The position numbers and the translations under genes were made by a program. The notes beneath the pieces are model-generated. The model worked only from the letters and a program-made list of their open reading frames with translations, did not search any database and was not told the DNA's origin. This document shows positions 55,134 to 64,000 of a stretch of 64,000 nucleotides of DNA, one piece after another. This DNA is from Solimonas soli DSM 21787 (GTDB lineage: Bacteria; Pseudomonadota; Gammaproteobacteria; Nevskiales; Nevskiaceae). The stretch's first letter is position 1. Each line of letters opens with the position of its first letter. The stretch is from positions 45,087 through 109,086 of the forward strand of contig NZ_AXDW01000016.1 in NCBI RefSeq assembly GCF_000474945.1, read 5' to 3'.

Positions 55134-56509
55134 TGCGCCATTCCCTCGCGCCCCTTGCCGTCGCCCTGGCCGCCGCACTCGCGCTGGCCGCGTGCGGCAG
55201 GAAAGAATCCGCCGAACCCGCCAACACCATTGCGGCGCCGGCCGCCGCCGTCGCCGCCAAGGAAAGCCTGAGCTACGACGAAGCCGTCGCCCGGGCCAAG
55301 GCGCGCCAGGCGCCGCTGATCGTCGATTTCCACGCGCCCTGGTGCTACTCCTGCTATTTCATGGCGACCAATGTGCTGACCGGCCCGGAATGGCAAGCGG
55401 TCGAGAAGAAGGCGGTGGTCGTCGAAGTCGACGCCGATTCGCCGGAAGGCGCGGCCTTGCGCGCGAAGTACGGCGTGAAGATGCTGCCGAGCTATCTGGT
55501 GCTGAATACCGCGGGCGAGGAACTGGGCCGCATTCTCGGCGAGCAGACCCGCGCCGAGTTCTATCCGCAGCTCGACAAGTTCCTCGACGCCGGCATGCCG
55601 CTGACCGCCGTCGCCGCGCAGGTCAGGGACGGCTCGCCGGCGTCGCTGCAAGCCGGGCGCACGGTGCTGAAGTCCTGGCTGGCGCGCTACGACGGCGACG
55701 GCGGCCTGCAATGGTTCGCCTCGCTGCCGGCCGCGGCGCGCGGCGCGCTGGAGAAGGACTCGGCGGCGGCCCTGCTGCTGGCGCGGCTCAAGTTCCTGCA
55801 GGCGCGCAAAGCCGGCGACGAGCAGGCCGCGCTGTCCCTGGGCCGCCAGGTGCTCGCCGGCGATCTCGGCTGCGAGCGTTCCTACGAACTCGATCCCTAT
55901 CTCGAACTGGCGCGGAAGCAGGCGGACGCCAAGGCCCTGATCGCGGCGCAGCAGCCGGCGGCGGAGAAGCTGGTCGCCGATGGCGTGTTCGGCGCGGCGC
56001 CCTGCGCCGACAAGCGCTCGGCCGTGCTCGTGCTCGCCGACATTCACGAAGCGCTCGGCGACAAGGCGGCGAAGCAGGCCCTGCTCGAAAAGGCGATCGC
56101 CGACGTCGAGAAGAGCATCGGCGGCGATTTCAGGAAGGACCGCAATCTCGACGACAACCTGCGCATCTACGACGATCAGCTCGCCGCGCTGACCGGCGAC
56201 TACGCGGCCTACGACGCGCTGATGCCGAAGCTGATCGCCGCCTGGCCGGACGATTACGTCTACGCCTACCGCTGGGGCAAGAGTCTGCTGGCGCGCGGCA
56301 AGACCGCCGAAGCGCTGACGCAGCTCGAACGGGCGGCCGGCAAGGCCTACGGCATCAACCGCCTGCAGGTCGCCGAGCAGCGCGTGAAGGCGCTGCAGGC
56401 CCAGCAGCGCGACGCCGACGCCCGGCGCGTCGCCGCCGAGACGCTGAAGGCCAACGGCCCCTGGTTCCCCGAAGAGGCCGCCAGGCTCAAGGACCTCGTC
56501 AAGGCGTAG
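55133..56509 (+). CDS. Lipoprotein with thioredoxin-fold domain and helical repeat region
   Basis: 458-aa protein. Lipobox LALAAC gives a lipidated Cys21. A thioredoxin-like domain (about 45-160) has the redox motif WCYSC (70-74) in a context (LIVDFHAPWCYSC) like DsbD-gamma or thiol:disulfide interchange proteins, and GVKMLPSYLVL supplies the cis-Pro loop. The remaining 300 residues are Ala/Leu-rich helices, with TPR-like repeats toward the C terminus (VYAYRWGKSLLARGKTAEAL). Likely a periplasmic membrane-anchored thiol protein; partner unknown. Confidence 0.82.
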   Translation: MRHSLAPLAVALAAALALAACGRKESAEPANTIAAPAAAVAAKESLSYDEAVARAKARQAPLIVDFHAPWCYSCYFMATNVLTGPEWQAVEKKAVVVEVDADSPEGAALRAKYGVKMLPSYLVLNTAGEELGRILGEQTRAEFYPQLDKFLDAGMPLTAVAAQVRDGSPASLQAGRTVLKSWLARYDGDGGLQWFASLPAAARGALEKDSAAALLLARLKFLQARKAGDEQAALSLGRQVLAGDLGCERSYELDPYLELARKQADAKALIAAQQPAAEKLVADGVFGAAPCADKRSAVLVLADIHEALGDKAAKQALLEKAIADVEKSIGGDFRKDRNLDDNLRIYDDQLAALTGDYAAYDALMPKLIAAWPDDYVYAYRWGKSLLARGKTAEALTQLERAAGKAYGINRLQVAEQRVKALQAQQRDADARRVAAETLKANGPWFPEEAARLKDLVKA

Positions 56510-56516
56510 CACGCCT

Positions 56517-56570
56517 GACTCCCCCTCCGCCCGCGTGCGGGGGGCGGGCTGGGGGAGGCGGGCGATCGGG
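56517..56570. repeat. Partial third copy of the C/G-rich palindromic repeat
   Basis: CCCCCTCCGCCCGCGTGCGG followed by GGGGCGGGCTGGGGGAGG repeats the second palindrome of the units at 53397 and 53631. It lies just after the thioredoxin-lipoprotein stop, again at the 3' end of a gene. Confidence 0.65.
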
Positions 56571-56675
56571 CGGTGCACGTCACGATGGCCTCCTCTCTTT
56601 CTTGCGATTTCCCCCTGGTCGCCGCTTCCGGTATAAACGCGCGTTCCGTTTTTTCCGCCTGCCTTGCCGCGCGTC

Positions 56676-57545
56676 ATGACGACCGAGCCTGAAACCACCG
56701 CCCGCCTGCTGATCACCTGTCCGGATCAGCCGGGCATCGTCGCCGCCGTCACCACGTTTCTCTATCACCACGGCGTCAACATCACCGAGCTCGATCAGCA
56801 CTCGACCGATCCCGAGGGCGGCCGCTTCTTCCTGCGTCTCGAATTCCAGACGCCGCATCTCGACGTGCCACGCAGCGCGCTCGAACGCGCCTTTCGCGAA
56901 TCGGTGGCGAGCCGCTTCACGATGGACTGGCGCATCAGCTACGCCGCCGACAAGCCGCGCATGGCGATCCTCGTCTCCAGGCACGACCACGCGCTGATGG
57001 AACTGCTGTGGCGCTGGCAGCGCGGTGAGCTGCGCGTCGACATTCCCGCGGTGATCTCGAACCACGACGATCTGCGCGCCGAGGTCGAGCGCTTCGGCGT
57101 ACCGTTCGAGCACGTGCCGATCGACGCCGCGACGCACGCCGAGGCCGAGGCGAAGATGCTCGAGCGGCTCGAAGGCAAGACCGACTTCATCGTGCTGGCG
57201 CGCTACATGCGGATCCTCTCCGCCGGTTTCGTCGCGCACTATCCGCACCGCATCATCAACATCCATCACAGCTTCCTGCCGGCCTTCGTCGGCGCCGATC
57301 CCTACCAGCAGGCCTACACGCGCGGCGTGAAGCTGATCGGCGCGACCGCCCACTACGTGACCAGCGATCTCGACCAGGGCCCGATCATCGACCAGGACAC
57401 CGGCCGCGTCTCGCACCGCCACGAAGTCCCCGACCTGCGCCGCCTCGGCCGCGACCTCGAACGCCAGGTCCTCGCCCGCGCCGTGCGCTGGCACATCGAA
57501 GACCGCGTGATCGTCGACGGCAACAAGACGATCGTGTTCGCCTGA
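56676..57545 (+). CDS. purU: Formyltetrahydrofolate deformylase
   Basis: 289-aa enzyme that hydrolyses 10-formyl-THF to THF and formate, balancing one-carbon pools and supplying formate for purine synthesis. N-terminal ACT domain ([20 protein letters not shown]), then the formyltransferase fold with the catalytic Asn-His in [12 protein letters not shown] and Asp in [15 protein letters not shown] 56676 (MTTEPETTA) is preferred to ATG 56664. Confidence 0.95.
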   Translation: MTTEPETTARLLITCPDQPGIVAAVTTFLYHHGVNITELDQHSTDPEGGRFFLRLEFQTPHLDVPRSALERAFRESVASRFTMDWRISYAADKPRMAILVSRHDHALMELLWRWQRGELRVDIPAVISNHDDLRAEVERFGVPFEHVPIDAATHAEAEAKMLERLEGKTDFIVLARYMRILSAGFVAHYPHRIINIHHSFLPAFVGADPYQQAYTRGVKLIGATAHYVTSDLDQGPIIDQDTGRVSHRHEVPDLRRLGRDLERQVLARAVRWHIEDRVIVDGNKTIVFA

Positions 57546-57596
57546 GCAATCAGGCTTTGTGCGCCGGTTGCGGGCGAGTGGCGCCTGCTGGTGCCT

Positions 57597-57716
57597 TCAC
57601 ACGGCCAGCGATAGCAGAAGCCCGCCGCACAATCCGATTGCAAAGGCCCATAGTGCCCAGACGTAGCGCGGCTTGAGTCGCTGCTCACCCGTTTTTGAAT
57701 CGATATACGTCAGCAT
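57597..57716 (-). CDS. Possible small single-pass membrane protein (39 aa)
   Basis: Minus-strand ORF starting MLTYIDSKTGEQRLKPR followed by a hydrophobic stretch VWALWAFAIGLCGGLLLSLAV to the end. A basic segment before the helix suggests an N-in orientation. A G-run (GGGGG) lies about eight bases before the ATG and could serve as a ribosome-binding site. It lies downstream of the large lipoprotein gene's terminator on the same strand. No homologue known to me. Confidence 0.4.
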   Translation of the reverse strand: MLTYIDSKTGEQRLKPRYVWALWAFAIGLCGGLLLSLAV

Positions 57717-57758
57717 CGTCTTTGCCCCCGACGCGGTTGCGGTGATGGACCGTTGAAC

Positions 57759-57786
57759 AAAAAAAGGGGAGGCTCGCGCCTCCCCT
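57759..57786 (-). terminator. Intrinsic terminator of the large lipoprotein gene
   Basis: On the minus strand AGGGGAGGC and GCCTCCCCT form a 9-bp stem with a 4-base loop followed by seven T residues, 37 bases after the stop of the gene ending at 57823. Confidence 0.85.
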
Positions 57787-57822
57787 CAATGACGGAAATG
57801 CACTCCGCCGTCTGGTTACTGC

Positions 57823-60800
57823 TTACTGGAACGCCTTTTCCACACCCGTGCCGGCATCGTTCGGCGCGATCGGTGCGAACTCGGTCGTGGTGGTCGGTGC
57901 CGCGCTGGTGATTTCACGCAGTGCCGCATCGCGATCATCAGGGCCAATCAGCAGGTTCGGATCAACGGCGCTGGCGAAAGACTGGCCTGTCGCGACGTTG
58001 ATGCGGTTGGTCGCTTCGATGGTTTGGCCCGCAGCGCCCGAGAACGTCACGCGGAGCACACTGCCCTGCTTGAGCGTGCGCGAAGCAGCATCGCCACTGA
58101 CCGTCGCCGGGGTAAACGTGCCACCGATGAACGAGCCGACGTCGGCCGAGCTGACCGTGATGTTGGCATCGGGCACGCCGGTGTTGTCGACAGCAAGCAC
58201 CAGGTGCGAAGCGACATACGCCGTCACTTCGGCGCCACTCAGCTTGCCGTTGACGTCGGTATCGGCCGCCGTCAGATCGAGCGGATGCGTGAACTGCAGG
58301 TCGACACTGAATGTCGTATTGCCCGCGGCAAGCACGCGGCCCGAGGTGAACACCGTCGAGCTGACCAGCGACTCAGTGAACGGCCCGAGAATGTTGGCGG
58401 CGTAGAACTCAGGCGCGTGAACGCCGAGGCCGTTAGCCTCCCAGCTATCCCAACTGTTGCCCGTTAGACCACCAATATCGCTGTTGTCCGCCTTGTCTTG
58501 GACGGTCTTGTAGCTCACGAGGCCATGCTTCGGCTTCACCGCGAGATTAGACTCGGCAAGAGCCGTCAGTGACTTGCCACCGACACGAAGCGCTGCGGCG
58601 GTCGCGTAGCTCGTTTCGCCGTAGGCCGTGCCGCCGAGTGCCGTGGCGGCGGCAATGCCGGCGGTCTCCGGGTTGCCGACCGGAATGACGATGATGCTAT
58701 CGACCGTGTTGCCGCTGCCGTCGACGAAGTAGGACGCACGCTTGTCGGCCGGCACCGCAGACGCAGCGGCGAGCGCCAGATCAATCACGTCGCCGCTATC
58801 CTCGAGGGTGATCTGACCGACGTTGAGCTTCACCGGCTCATTGAACTGGAAGACCCAGTACGTGCCGTCGAAGAAGGCTCGCGTCATGACCGGCGGCGTG
58901 AAGTCACGCAGCTGGACCTTGGCCTTCGTCGCCGCACTCGCCGCGTTGCCGGCAAGGTCGGTGACACCCGTCAGATCCAGTGAGAGCTTCTTGCGTGCAT
59001 CGGCTTGGAGCTTCTCGGCGGAATCGATGTCTACCTTGTAGACGAAGAACGACAGCCCTGGGCCGAACTCGGTCGAAATGCCAACCGGATTGCCTTGCGA
59101 GTCGACGCCCTGCTGGCCAGGGTTCGAGAAGACCGTGGTCGCGGCCGCGTCCGTCTTGAGCAGCGGCTGCGTGCTGGCGAGACCTTCGCTGACGTTGATG
59201 GCGATCGTGCCATGCACCGACGACAGGAAGGCCGCTGCGCCCGTGGCATCGTACTGCGTGCCGGCCGGGAAGCTGCTCTTCAGGTCGGCAGACGACAGGC
59301 CCTTGAGCTCATGCGAGCCGTTCAGCTCGTCGCCGGCATAGCCGTCGTTGATGGTGTCGTCGACGTCGTACAGCTGCGGTGTCACCGGATAGATGACGGT
59401 ACCCGGCTTGGCGTTCTCGCCGCCCAGCACGAGGTTGCCGCCGGCACCATTGGCGCCGCCTTCGCCCTGCGAGGCCGCTGCCTCGGCGGCGGCCAGCTGC
59501 CAGAGTTGTGGCACGACGGTTGGCGCGATCTTGTCGAGCAGCGGCAGCGTGCCGACCGCGCTTTCCGAAACCACCGGCGCGCTGCCGGTGTCGCCGAGCG
59601 AGACGATCTTCAGCGTCTGGCCGGGCTCGACATTGCCAATGGCGATCTCGATATCCTGTCCCGTCTTGCCTGCGGTGACAGGGTACAAGGCCGGATAAGT
59701 TCCGTCGCCGAGCGGCTCATCGAGCGAAACACCGCCGCTGGAGGGCACGTTGACGGTGGGCGTGATGACAGTGACGCTCGGCGCCGCGAAAGTACCATCG
59801 TCATTGGCGAGCACAAAGGCGTAGCCGCTCGCCCCATTGGTGGTGAACTTCACCCGCGCCACATCGGTGTGAACGTCGCTGAAGTGGAAGGGGCCGGAGT
59901 AGAGGTGGCCGTCTTCCAGCGCGTCGAGCAGGCGAGCCAGATAGAGGCGGGATTCCGGTGCGTTCAGCTGCTCGATCGGGAAATCGGCGCCGCCGGCGTT
60001 CTCGATCGTGTCGGTCAGCGCGTCGCTGGACAGATAGTACTGGCTCGCCGTGTTGGTCGCGGTAAGGATGCGCGCTGGCGTGACTGGCTGCAGTCCTGTG
60101 ACCGGCGGATTGTACGTCTTCAGCGTCAGGATCAGGTCGCGGTTGTCGGTGCTGTCCGAGTCGAACAGAACCTTGTCATTCGCTGGCGTGGCTACAACGA
60201 GCGCATTGCCCGCGACGTCTTCGATGTTCTCCTTCGAGATGTAGATCTTGATCGTCTTGTTGGCCGCGATCGGGCTGGCGGTCTTGATCGTCAGGGTGTT
60301 CGTGGCCAGATCCAGCGTCGGCGTGGCGGAGACAATGGTCTCGGTGCCGCCCGGATTGGCGACCGTTACCTTGATGACAGCGGTCGATGCTGCCGAGAGC
60401 TTCTCGCTGAAGTGGATCGTGAACGTATCGGTGAAGCTCGAGGCGAGCTCGCCGACGCCGCCGTTAGCGACGACCTCATCCACCTTCTGCACAAACGGCG
60501 CGATGCTGTCGTTGGTTGCCACCGGCGACGTGTAGATCAGGCCGAGCACCGTCGTGTTCGCGCCTTCAGTGGCCGTCGAAACCGGGCCGTACTTGTGGTC
60601 GTCGTCGAAGCCTTCGACGAAATAAAGTTCGGACCCGAGGATGAGATTCGAGTCGTCCGGCACATTGGTGAACGTGAACGAACCGTCGTCCTGCGTGACC
60701 GCAGTCAGAATGCTTGTCGCGTAGGTGACCGGAGCGACCGTGCTGTTCGGAAATTGCGAAACATCGCGGCCGAGGAAATCGAGCGTCAGCGTCTGGCCAG

Positions 60801-61434
60801 CGACAGCGGCGCCGGTCGTCGAGTCACGCAGCGTACCGACGACCTTGCTGGTCAGCGCAGGAATCTTGACCGTGCCGGTGCTGGCGGTGAAGCCATCGAT
60901 GAAGACCAGCGGTGCATTCGTCTGTCCTCCGCTCACTGTGCCGCCGCCGGGCTGATCATTCACGACCTGCGCCTGCGGATAAACAGCGATCGTTGCATCG
61001 AGATAGCCGCTCGGCGTATCGACGAAGATCTGAATCGGCTGATTGTATTCACTGCCGGTGCTCGATCCCCCCGAATTGGCGACCGATTGCACGACCACGT
61101 TAGTGATCGTGAACTGACCTGCAGCGTTGGTGGATACGGATGCCTTCGGCTTGATGGCGCCGCTCTTGATGGCGGCCGCTTTGGCGGCGGCGGAGCCAAT
61201 GGCTCCGTCGGCGATGTAGACCGTCGCGCCATTGATCGGATTTCCGTTGGTATCAACGATCTGACCGACCACTGTTCCCTTCGGTGCTGTGACGGGCGTC
61301 ACAGTTCCGCCGTTGTTCTCGGTGTTCTTCGTGTCGTCACCACAGGCCACGATGCCCAAGCCGAAGGTCGCCGCCATTGCGGCGATCGCCAGCTTGCGGC
61401 CCAGTCCTTTTACCGCGTGCTCTGCAAATTGCAT
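57823..61434 (-). CDS. Large surface lipoprotein with carboxypeptidase-regulatory and Ig-like domains
   Basis: 1203-aa protein from ATG 61434 (GGGAG upstream). Signal peptide with lipobox GIVAC (Cys at about 26) followed by an Asp/Asn-rich linker. Residues 45-150 look like a carboxypeptidase-regulatory (CNA-B-like) domain (GTVVGQIVDTNGNPINGATVYI), a second such unit follows (KVVGTLRDSTTGAAVAGQTL), then Big_5/SwmB-like Ig domains with TFTIHFSEKLSAAS and TIKIYISKENIEDVAGNAL, repeated loosely to the end (LDLTGVTDLAGNAAS, FQFNEPVKL). Probably exposed on the cell surface; function unknown. Transcribed alone and terminated at 57759-57786; its promoter region faces the LuxR gene at 61714. Confidence 0.82.
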   Translation of the reverse strand: MQFAEHAVKGLGRKLAIAAMAATFGLGIVACGDDTKNTENNGGTVTPVTAPKGTVVGQIVDTNGNPINGATVYIADGAIGSAAAKAAAIKSGAIKPKASVSTNAAGQFTITNVVVQSVANSGGSSTGSEYNQPIQIFVDTPSGYLDATIAVYPQAQVVNDQPGGGTVSGGQTNAPLVFIDGFTASTGTVKIPALTSKVVGTLRDSTTGAAVAGQTLTLDFLGRDVSQFPNSTVAPVTYATSILTAVTQDDGSFTFTNVPDDSNLILGSELYFVEGFDDDHKYGPVSTATEGANTTVLGLIYTSPVATNDSIAPFVQKVDEVVANGGVGELASSFTDTFTIHFSEKLSAASTAVIKVTVANPGGTETIVSATPTLDLATNTLTIKTASPIAANKTIKIYISKENIEDVAGNALVVATPANDKVLFDSDSTDNRDLILTLKTYNPPVTGLQPVTPARILTATNTASQYYLSSDALTDTIENAGGADFPIEQLNAPESRLYLARLLDALEDGHLYSGPFHFSDVHTDVARVKFTTNGASGYAFVLANDDGTFAAPSVTVITPTVNVPSSGGVSLDEPLGDGTYPALYPVTAGKTGQDIEIAIGNVEPGQTLKIVSLGDTGSAPVVSESAVGTLPLLDKIAPTVVPQLWQLAAAEAAASQGEGGANGAGGNLVLGGENAKPGTVIYPVTPQLYDVDDTINDGYAGDELNGSHELKGLSSADLKSSFPAGTQYDATGAAAFLSSVHGTIAINVSEGLASTQPLLKTDAAATTVFSNPGQQGVDSQGNPVGISTEFGPGLSFFVYKVDIDSAEKLQADARKKLSLDLTGVTDLAGNAASAATKAKVQLRDFTPPVMTRAFFDGTYWVFQFNEPVKLNVGQITLEDSGDVIDLALAAASAVPADKRASYFVDGSGNTVDSIIVIPVGNPETAGIAAATALGGTAYGETSYATAAALRVGGKSLTALAESNLAVKPKHGLVSYKTVQDKADNSDIGGLTGNSWDSWEANGLGVHAPEFYAANILGPFTESLVSSTVFTSGRVLAAGNTTFSVDLQFTHPLDLTAADTDVNGKLSGAEVTAYVASHLVLAVDNTGVPDANITVSSADVGSFIGGTFTPATVSGDAASRTLKQGSVLRVTFSGAAGQTIEATNRINVATGQSFASAVDPNLLIGPDDRDAALREITSAAPTTTTEFAPIAPNDAGTGVEKAFQ

Positions 61435-61713
61435 ATGAATCTCCCAGCGAAAGTAAGTCCAGAGTTGCCGGTCAGTACCGCTTGGGTGTGAGCAACACTG
61501 CGGCTGCCGCAGTCGCTGGGAAATCCCAACCCCCCCCCAACCGCTGCGCACCGGGTAGCGAACAGACGGCGCAGTCTTTGTACCGGCGCAGTCCAGATCG
61601 ATCATCACCTCGCAGGGTGACGGCAATTTTGTTGCGATCACGCAGACTCACGTCGCTGTTGGCAATATTCGCAACGAGCCGGCTTGGATGCGGCTCCTCC
61701 CGGGGGGGAATGG

Positions 61714-62313
61714 ATGTCAGGGAATGAGAGTGCGATCTCGGCGGCAAAGCTGCTCGCTGAGGCGTTCGACGCGCTGTCCGTTGCGGCCGCCATTGTCGAC
61801 AACGCCGACAAGGTCATCGCGATAAGCGCTGAGTGTCAGAGGCTCGTCGAAGCGCAGACATTCCTGAGAATGCAAGATAACTCGCTCGAGTGTGTTCAGG
61901 ACAGTGACACCGAAAAACTGAGAGCCGCCATCAAGTCGAGTCGCGTCGTTGGACTTGCCTTGCCGTCTGAGCTAAGGACATTGACGTTTTCGTCCCATGC
62001 GGAAACAGCCAAAGTCACGGTCGCGCCACTGCTGCTCGACCATGCCGATATGAGCATCGACTCCCCGACGCTGATCGTGATCGAGAGGATCCCCAGGCAG
62101 GAATCGGCCCAACACATAGCACTCCGCGAAAAGAAGCTGACGCATGCGGAGATCGAAGTGGCTGCAATGCTTCTTCAGGGGAGACGCATGGCGGAGATTG
62201 CGGAGCGGCGGCATGTCTCGATCGAGACGGTCCGCTCGCAGGTGAAGACTATTTACTCGAAACTCGGAGTGGCGAATCAGGTCGAATTGCTTGCAACCAT
62301 GCGACGGCACTGA
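61714..62313 (+). CDS. LuxR-family transcriptional regulator with PAS-like N-terminal domain (paralogue 1)
   Basis: 199-aa regulator. The N-terminal 125 residues look like a PAS sensor (AAAIVDNADKVIAISAECQRL) and the C-terminal 65 are a GerE/LuxR helix-turn-helix (LTHAEIEVAAMLLQGRRMAEIAERRHVSIETVRSQVKTIYSKLGV). ATG 61714 has a G-run upstream; the ORF opens at 61684. Divergent from the large lipoprotein gene across about 280 bases and a likely regulator of it (inference). The homologous gene at 62798 shares the HTH wording. Confidence 0.85.
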   Translation: MSGNESAISAAKLLAEAFDALSVAAAIVDNADKVIAISAECQRLVEAQTFLRMQDNSLECVQDSDTEKLRAAIKSSRVVGLALPSELRTLTFSSHAETAKVTVAPLLLDHADMSIDSPTLIVIERIPRQESAQHIALREKKLTHAEIEVAAMLLQGRRMAEIAERRHVSIETVRSQVKTIYSKLGVANQVELLATMRRH

Positions 62314-62797
62314 CCACGCAGGGCAGTCATCGCGCTTGAATACGTGAACTGATTCTCTGTGTCGCTGCGTGCGCTGGGGAACAATCGATGCCTGGACGTG
62401 GAGTGCAAAGGGCAATCGTTGTAGATCAAGGAAAGATCATGGAGCCGGCTTTGCGAAAACTGTTCGACTTAGCGAAAACACGAGAAATCGCGCTGTCTAT
62501 TGTTGTGCCGTGCTCCGTGCGTCGTCGGCAGTCCCTCGGTCACCCCCGTCTCCGCTACCTCCCCAATTCGCCACCACTTCGATTCGACGCCTCATCATGC
62601 GATCGTTATGCGCTCGGACATGAATCGCTCGAGGGTGCGACGTATAGAGCGTCCTCCGACCACAGGCGCTCGGCTGCGTCGAAGCGCCTCCGCTATGGGC
62701 GTCGCTCCGTTGCAAGACATTCGGCGATGAACCTCGCCTTTCCGATGTGGCGAAGCTAAATCAATTTATCAGGATCGCCGACACACGTGGGAAAGCC
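62314..62797. other. Interval between the two LuxR-type genes with no supported gene
   Basis: Open frames here (for example 62388-62759 plus) have no recognisable domain and an Arg/Ser/His-rich, noise-like composition. A leader/promoter for the second regulator is expected but no clear motif was found. Confidence 0.5.
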
Positions 62798-63400
62798 ATG
62801 ATCGTTTCCAACAAGCTCCATCGCGAAAGCGCCGCTAATATTGCTGCGGCCTTCAACGGGATGCCGCTAGCGGCATTTGTCGCCAATGAGCTCGGCGACG
62901 TCATTGCCTGTAACGACGCCGCGAAGATGCTGATCCGCAGAAGGCAATGGGTCCGCCTGGAGAACGGACGGCTGGAGTTTCTCAACCCGGCGGATACACG
63001 ACGACTGCATGTGAAGCTGTCGGATGTTCATCCCGCCAATCCCGGGAAGATGCAGATCAGTGGCACGGGAAGGGGAGGTGAAATGGCGGAGATCGCCGTT
63101 TCTCGTATCAGGGGCGGCGATTCGGCGTTCGGGCCTTCCGGCCTTTCGCTCATTATTATCAAGGTGCAGCGCTATGCTGCCGATCATGAAATTTTGTATG
63201 GCTTGCGCGGAGAATCGCTGACTCGAGCAGAGCTTGCCGTGGCCGAGCATCTCGTGTTGGGACGAAGAACTCTGGAAATTGCCAACATCAGGCAAGTTTC
63301 CGTCGAGACTATCCGGTCACAGATGAAGTCGATCTACGCGAAGTTGAATGTCCGCAACCAGATCGAACTGATGAAAGTTCTTCAGGCCGCCGCGGCCTAG
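62798..63400 (+). CDS. LuxR-family transcriptional regulator with PAS-like N-terminal domain (paralogue 2)
   Basis: 200-aa regulator with the same build as the gene at 61714: a PAS-like part (MPLAAFVANELGDVIACND) and a LuxR helix-turn-helix (LTRAELAVAEHLVLGRRTLEIANIRQVSVETIRSQMKSIYAKLNV). The pattern VSxETxRSQxKxIYxKLxVxNQxEL is shared, so they are duplicates that have diverged. ATG 62798 (MIVSNKLHRE) is my choice; GTG 62747 gives 17 more residues. No response-regulator receiver domain. Confidence 0.82.
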   Translation: MIVSNKLHRESAANIAAAFNGMPLAAFVANELGDVIACNDAAKMLIRRRQWVRLENGRLEFLNPADTRRLHVKLSDVHPANPGKMQISGTGRGGEMAEIAVSRIRGGDSAFGPSGLSLIIIKVQRYAADHEILYGLRGESLTRAELAVAEHLVLGRRTLEIANIRQVSVETIRSQMKSIYAKLNVRNQIELMKVLQAAAA

Positions 63401-64000
63401 GCAGCATAGAAGATCGGTGGCGCCGGCGATGGGGATACTTTCGCGCAGGTACAGGCTGAGTCTTTAATTTTCCAGGTTCGGCGCCGGTCGATCGGGCCGG
63501 ATCATGAATTCGCGGCTTTTTGAGGCCGCTATTGATCGTGGGACTGGCGTTGCAGATCGCGCCTGCGCGCCTTCAAGTTCCGTCTTCCTCGCACGTTTCC
63601 AAGAAGCCTTTTCTGGTCCGGACCATTCGTTCGCGCTGTACAGTCGTGCGCGCAACTGGAGTGGCCGCGCTTCTTGCGGCCTGTGAGGATTCGTCGAGTG
63701 ATAGCGTCTGATATGACTTCCGCCGTCAAGAACGAGAGATGAAGCTTTTGCTGTTTTCAGTTCATTGGGATTTCCGAATCCTCTGAAGGCGGCGCAGCCA
63801 GCACGCTCGACGGTTGCTCACGCTGATATTCGCGGGTTGGGTACCGCAGTGCTGTGATCCGTCCATGCGCCTGCCGCGGTCTAGGCTCGCGAGTCGGCGA
63901 TGCTCTGCCGTCGCCTAACGCCAACGCGGATTGCGCACCTTCACCGGGCTGCGCCGCCGTCAAAAGACTCGTCCTCCTGGGATTTGGGTGTGGATGGGAT
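63401..64000. other. Terminal 600 bases without a supported gene
   Basis: Several 60-70 codon open frames occur on both strands but none has a domain, a ribosome-binding site or coding-like composition that I would defend. The end of the window may contain the promoter or 3' end of a gene outside it. Confidence 0.5.

Noticed and set aside
62388..62759. Possible gene between the two LuxR-type regulators
   Set aside because: No recognisable domain, noise-like composition and overlap with the alternative GTG start of the next gene.

Overview
The window is GC-rich chromosomal DNA of a gammaproteobacterium. The Mla lipid-transport operon, the mreBCD-mrdAB-mltB-rlpA-dacA cell-shape cluster, the single long PurL, a DUF1820 gene and FecI/FecR/TonB regulation all fit that class. 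A member of the Nevskiales/Solimonadaceae or Xanthomonadales is my guess from content alone. Apart from one island, codon use is strongly GC-biased and genes are tightly packed, with many 1-4 base start/stop overlaps.

Layout. 1-2934 (minus): mdtA and the start of mdtB, an RND efflux pump. 3173-4334: a DUF1820 gene and a WalJ/YycJ-like metallo-beta-lactamase-fold gene. 4335-9780: a lower-GC horizontally acquired island carrying a four-gene operon, namely a beta-class DNA methyltransferase, a GHKL ATPase of MORC/paraMORC type, an SF2 helicase and a predicted PD-(D/E)XE nuclease. It has an IS3 transposase remnant on its left and a frameshifted gene remnant on its right. A second, diverged copy of the 3' end of the metallo-beta-lactamase gene at 9781-9834 marks its right edge. 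9909-14588: gph and purL. 14847-19487 (minus): a lipoprotein gene and mlaFEDCBA. 19736-20419 (minus): lipB.

20568-26999 is a seven-gene, translationally coupled lipid-modification operon: FAD oxidoreductase, DUF1365, cyclopropane-type methyltransferase, DUF2062, DUF1295, a second such methyltransferase and an exported protein. It converges on an ECF sigma/anti-sigma pair (27011-28331). A divergent FecI-type sigma factor and FecR follow, then a catabolic locus: TonB receptor, Tat-exported flavin amine oxidase, cytochrome c, and an exported RidA-type imine deaminase. That set resembles the NicA2-CycN arrangement for periplasmic amine oxidation. A 262-bp three-arm foldback element (36477-36738) precedes a second TonB receptor that has an STN signalling domain.

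39481-48794 (minus) is the elongasome cluster (dacA, rlpA, mltB, rodA, mrdA, mreD, mreC, mreB). 49044-52362 is gatCAB. Next come hslO, a block of palindromic repeats, a small operon (SET-domain protein, exported protein paralogous to the 26229 gene, thioredoxin-domain lipoprotein) and purU. The right end holds a 1203-residue Ig-like lipoprotein (minus), two paralogous LuxR-type regulators and about 600 bases with no convincing gene.

The items most worth following up are the paraMORC restriction-type island with its edge duplication, the amine oxidase/cytochrome/RidA locus and the three-arm element. All calls are by reading the sequence; no database search was run.
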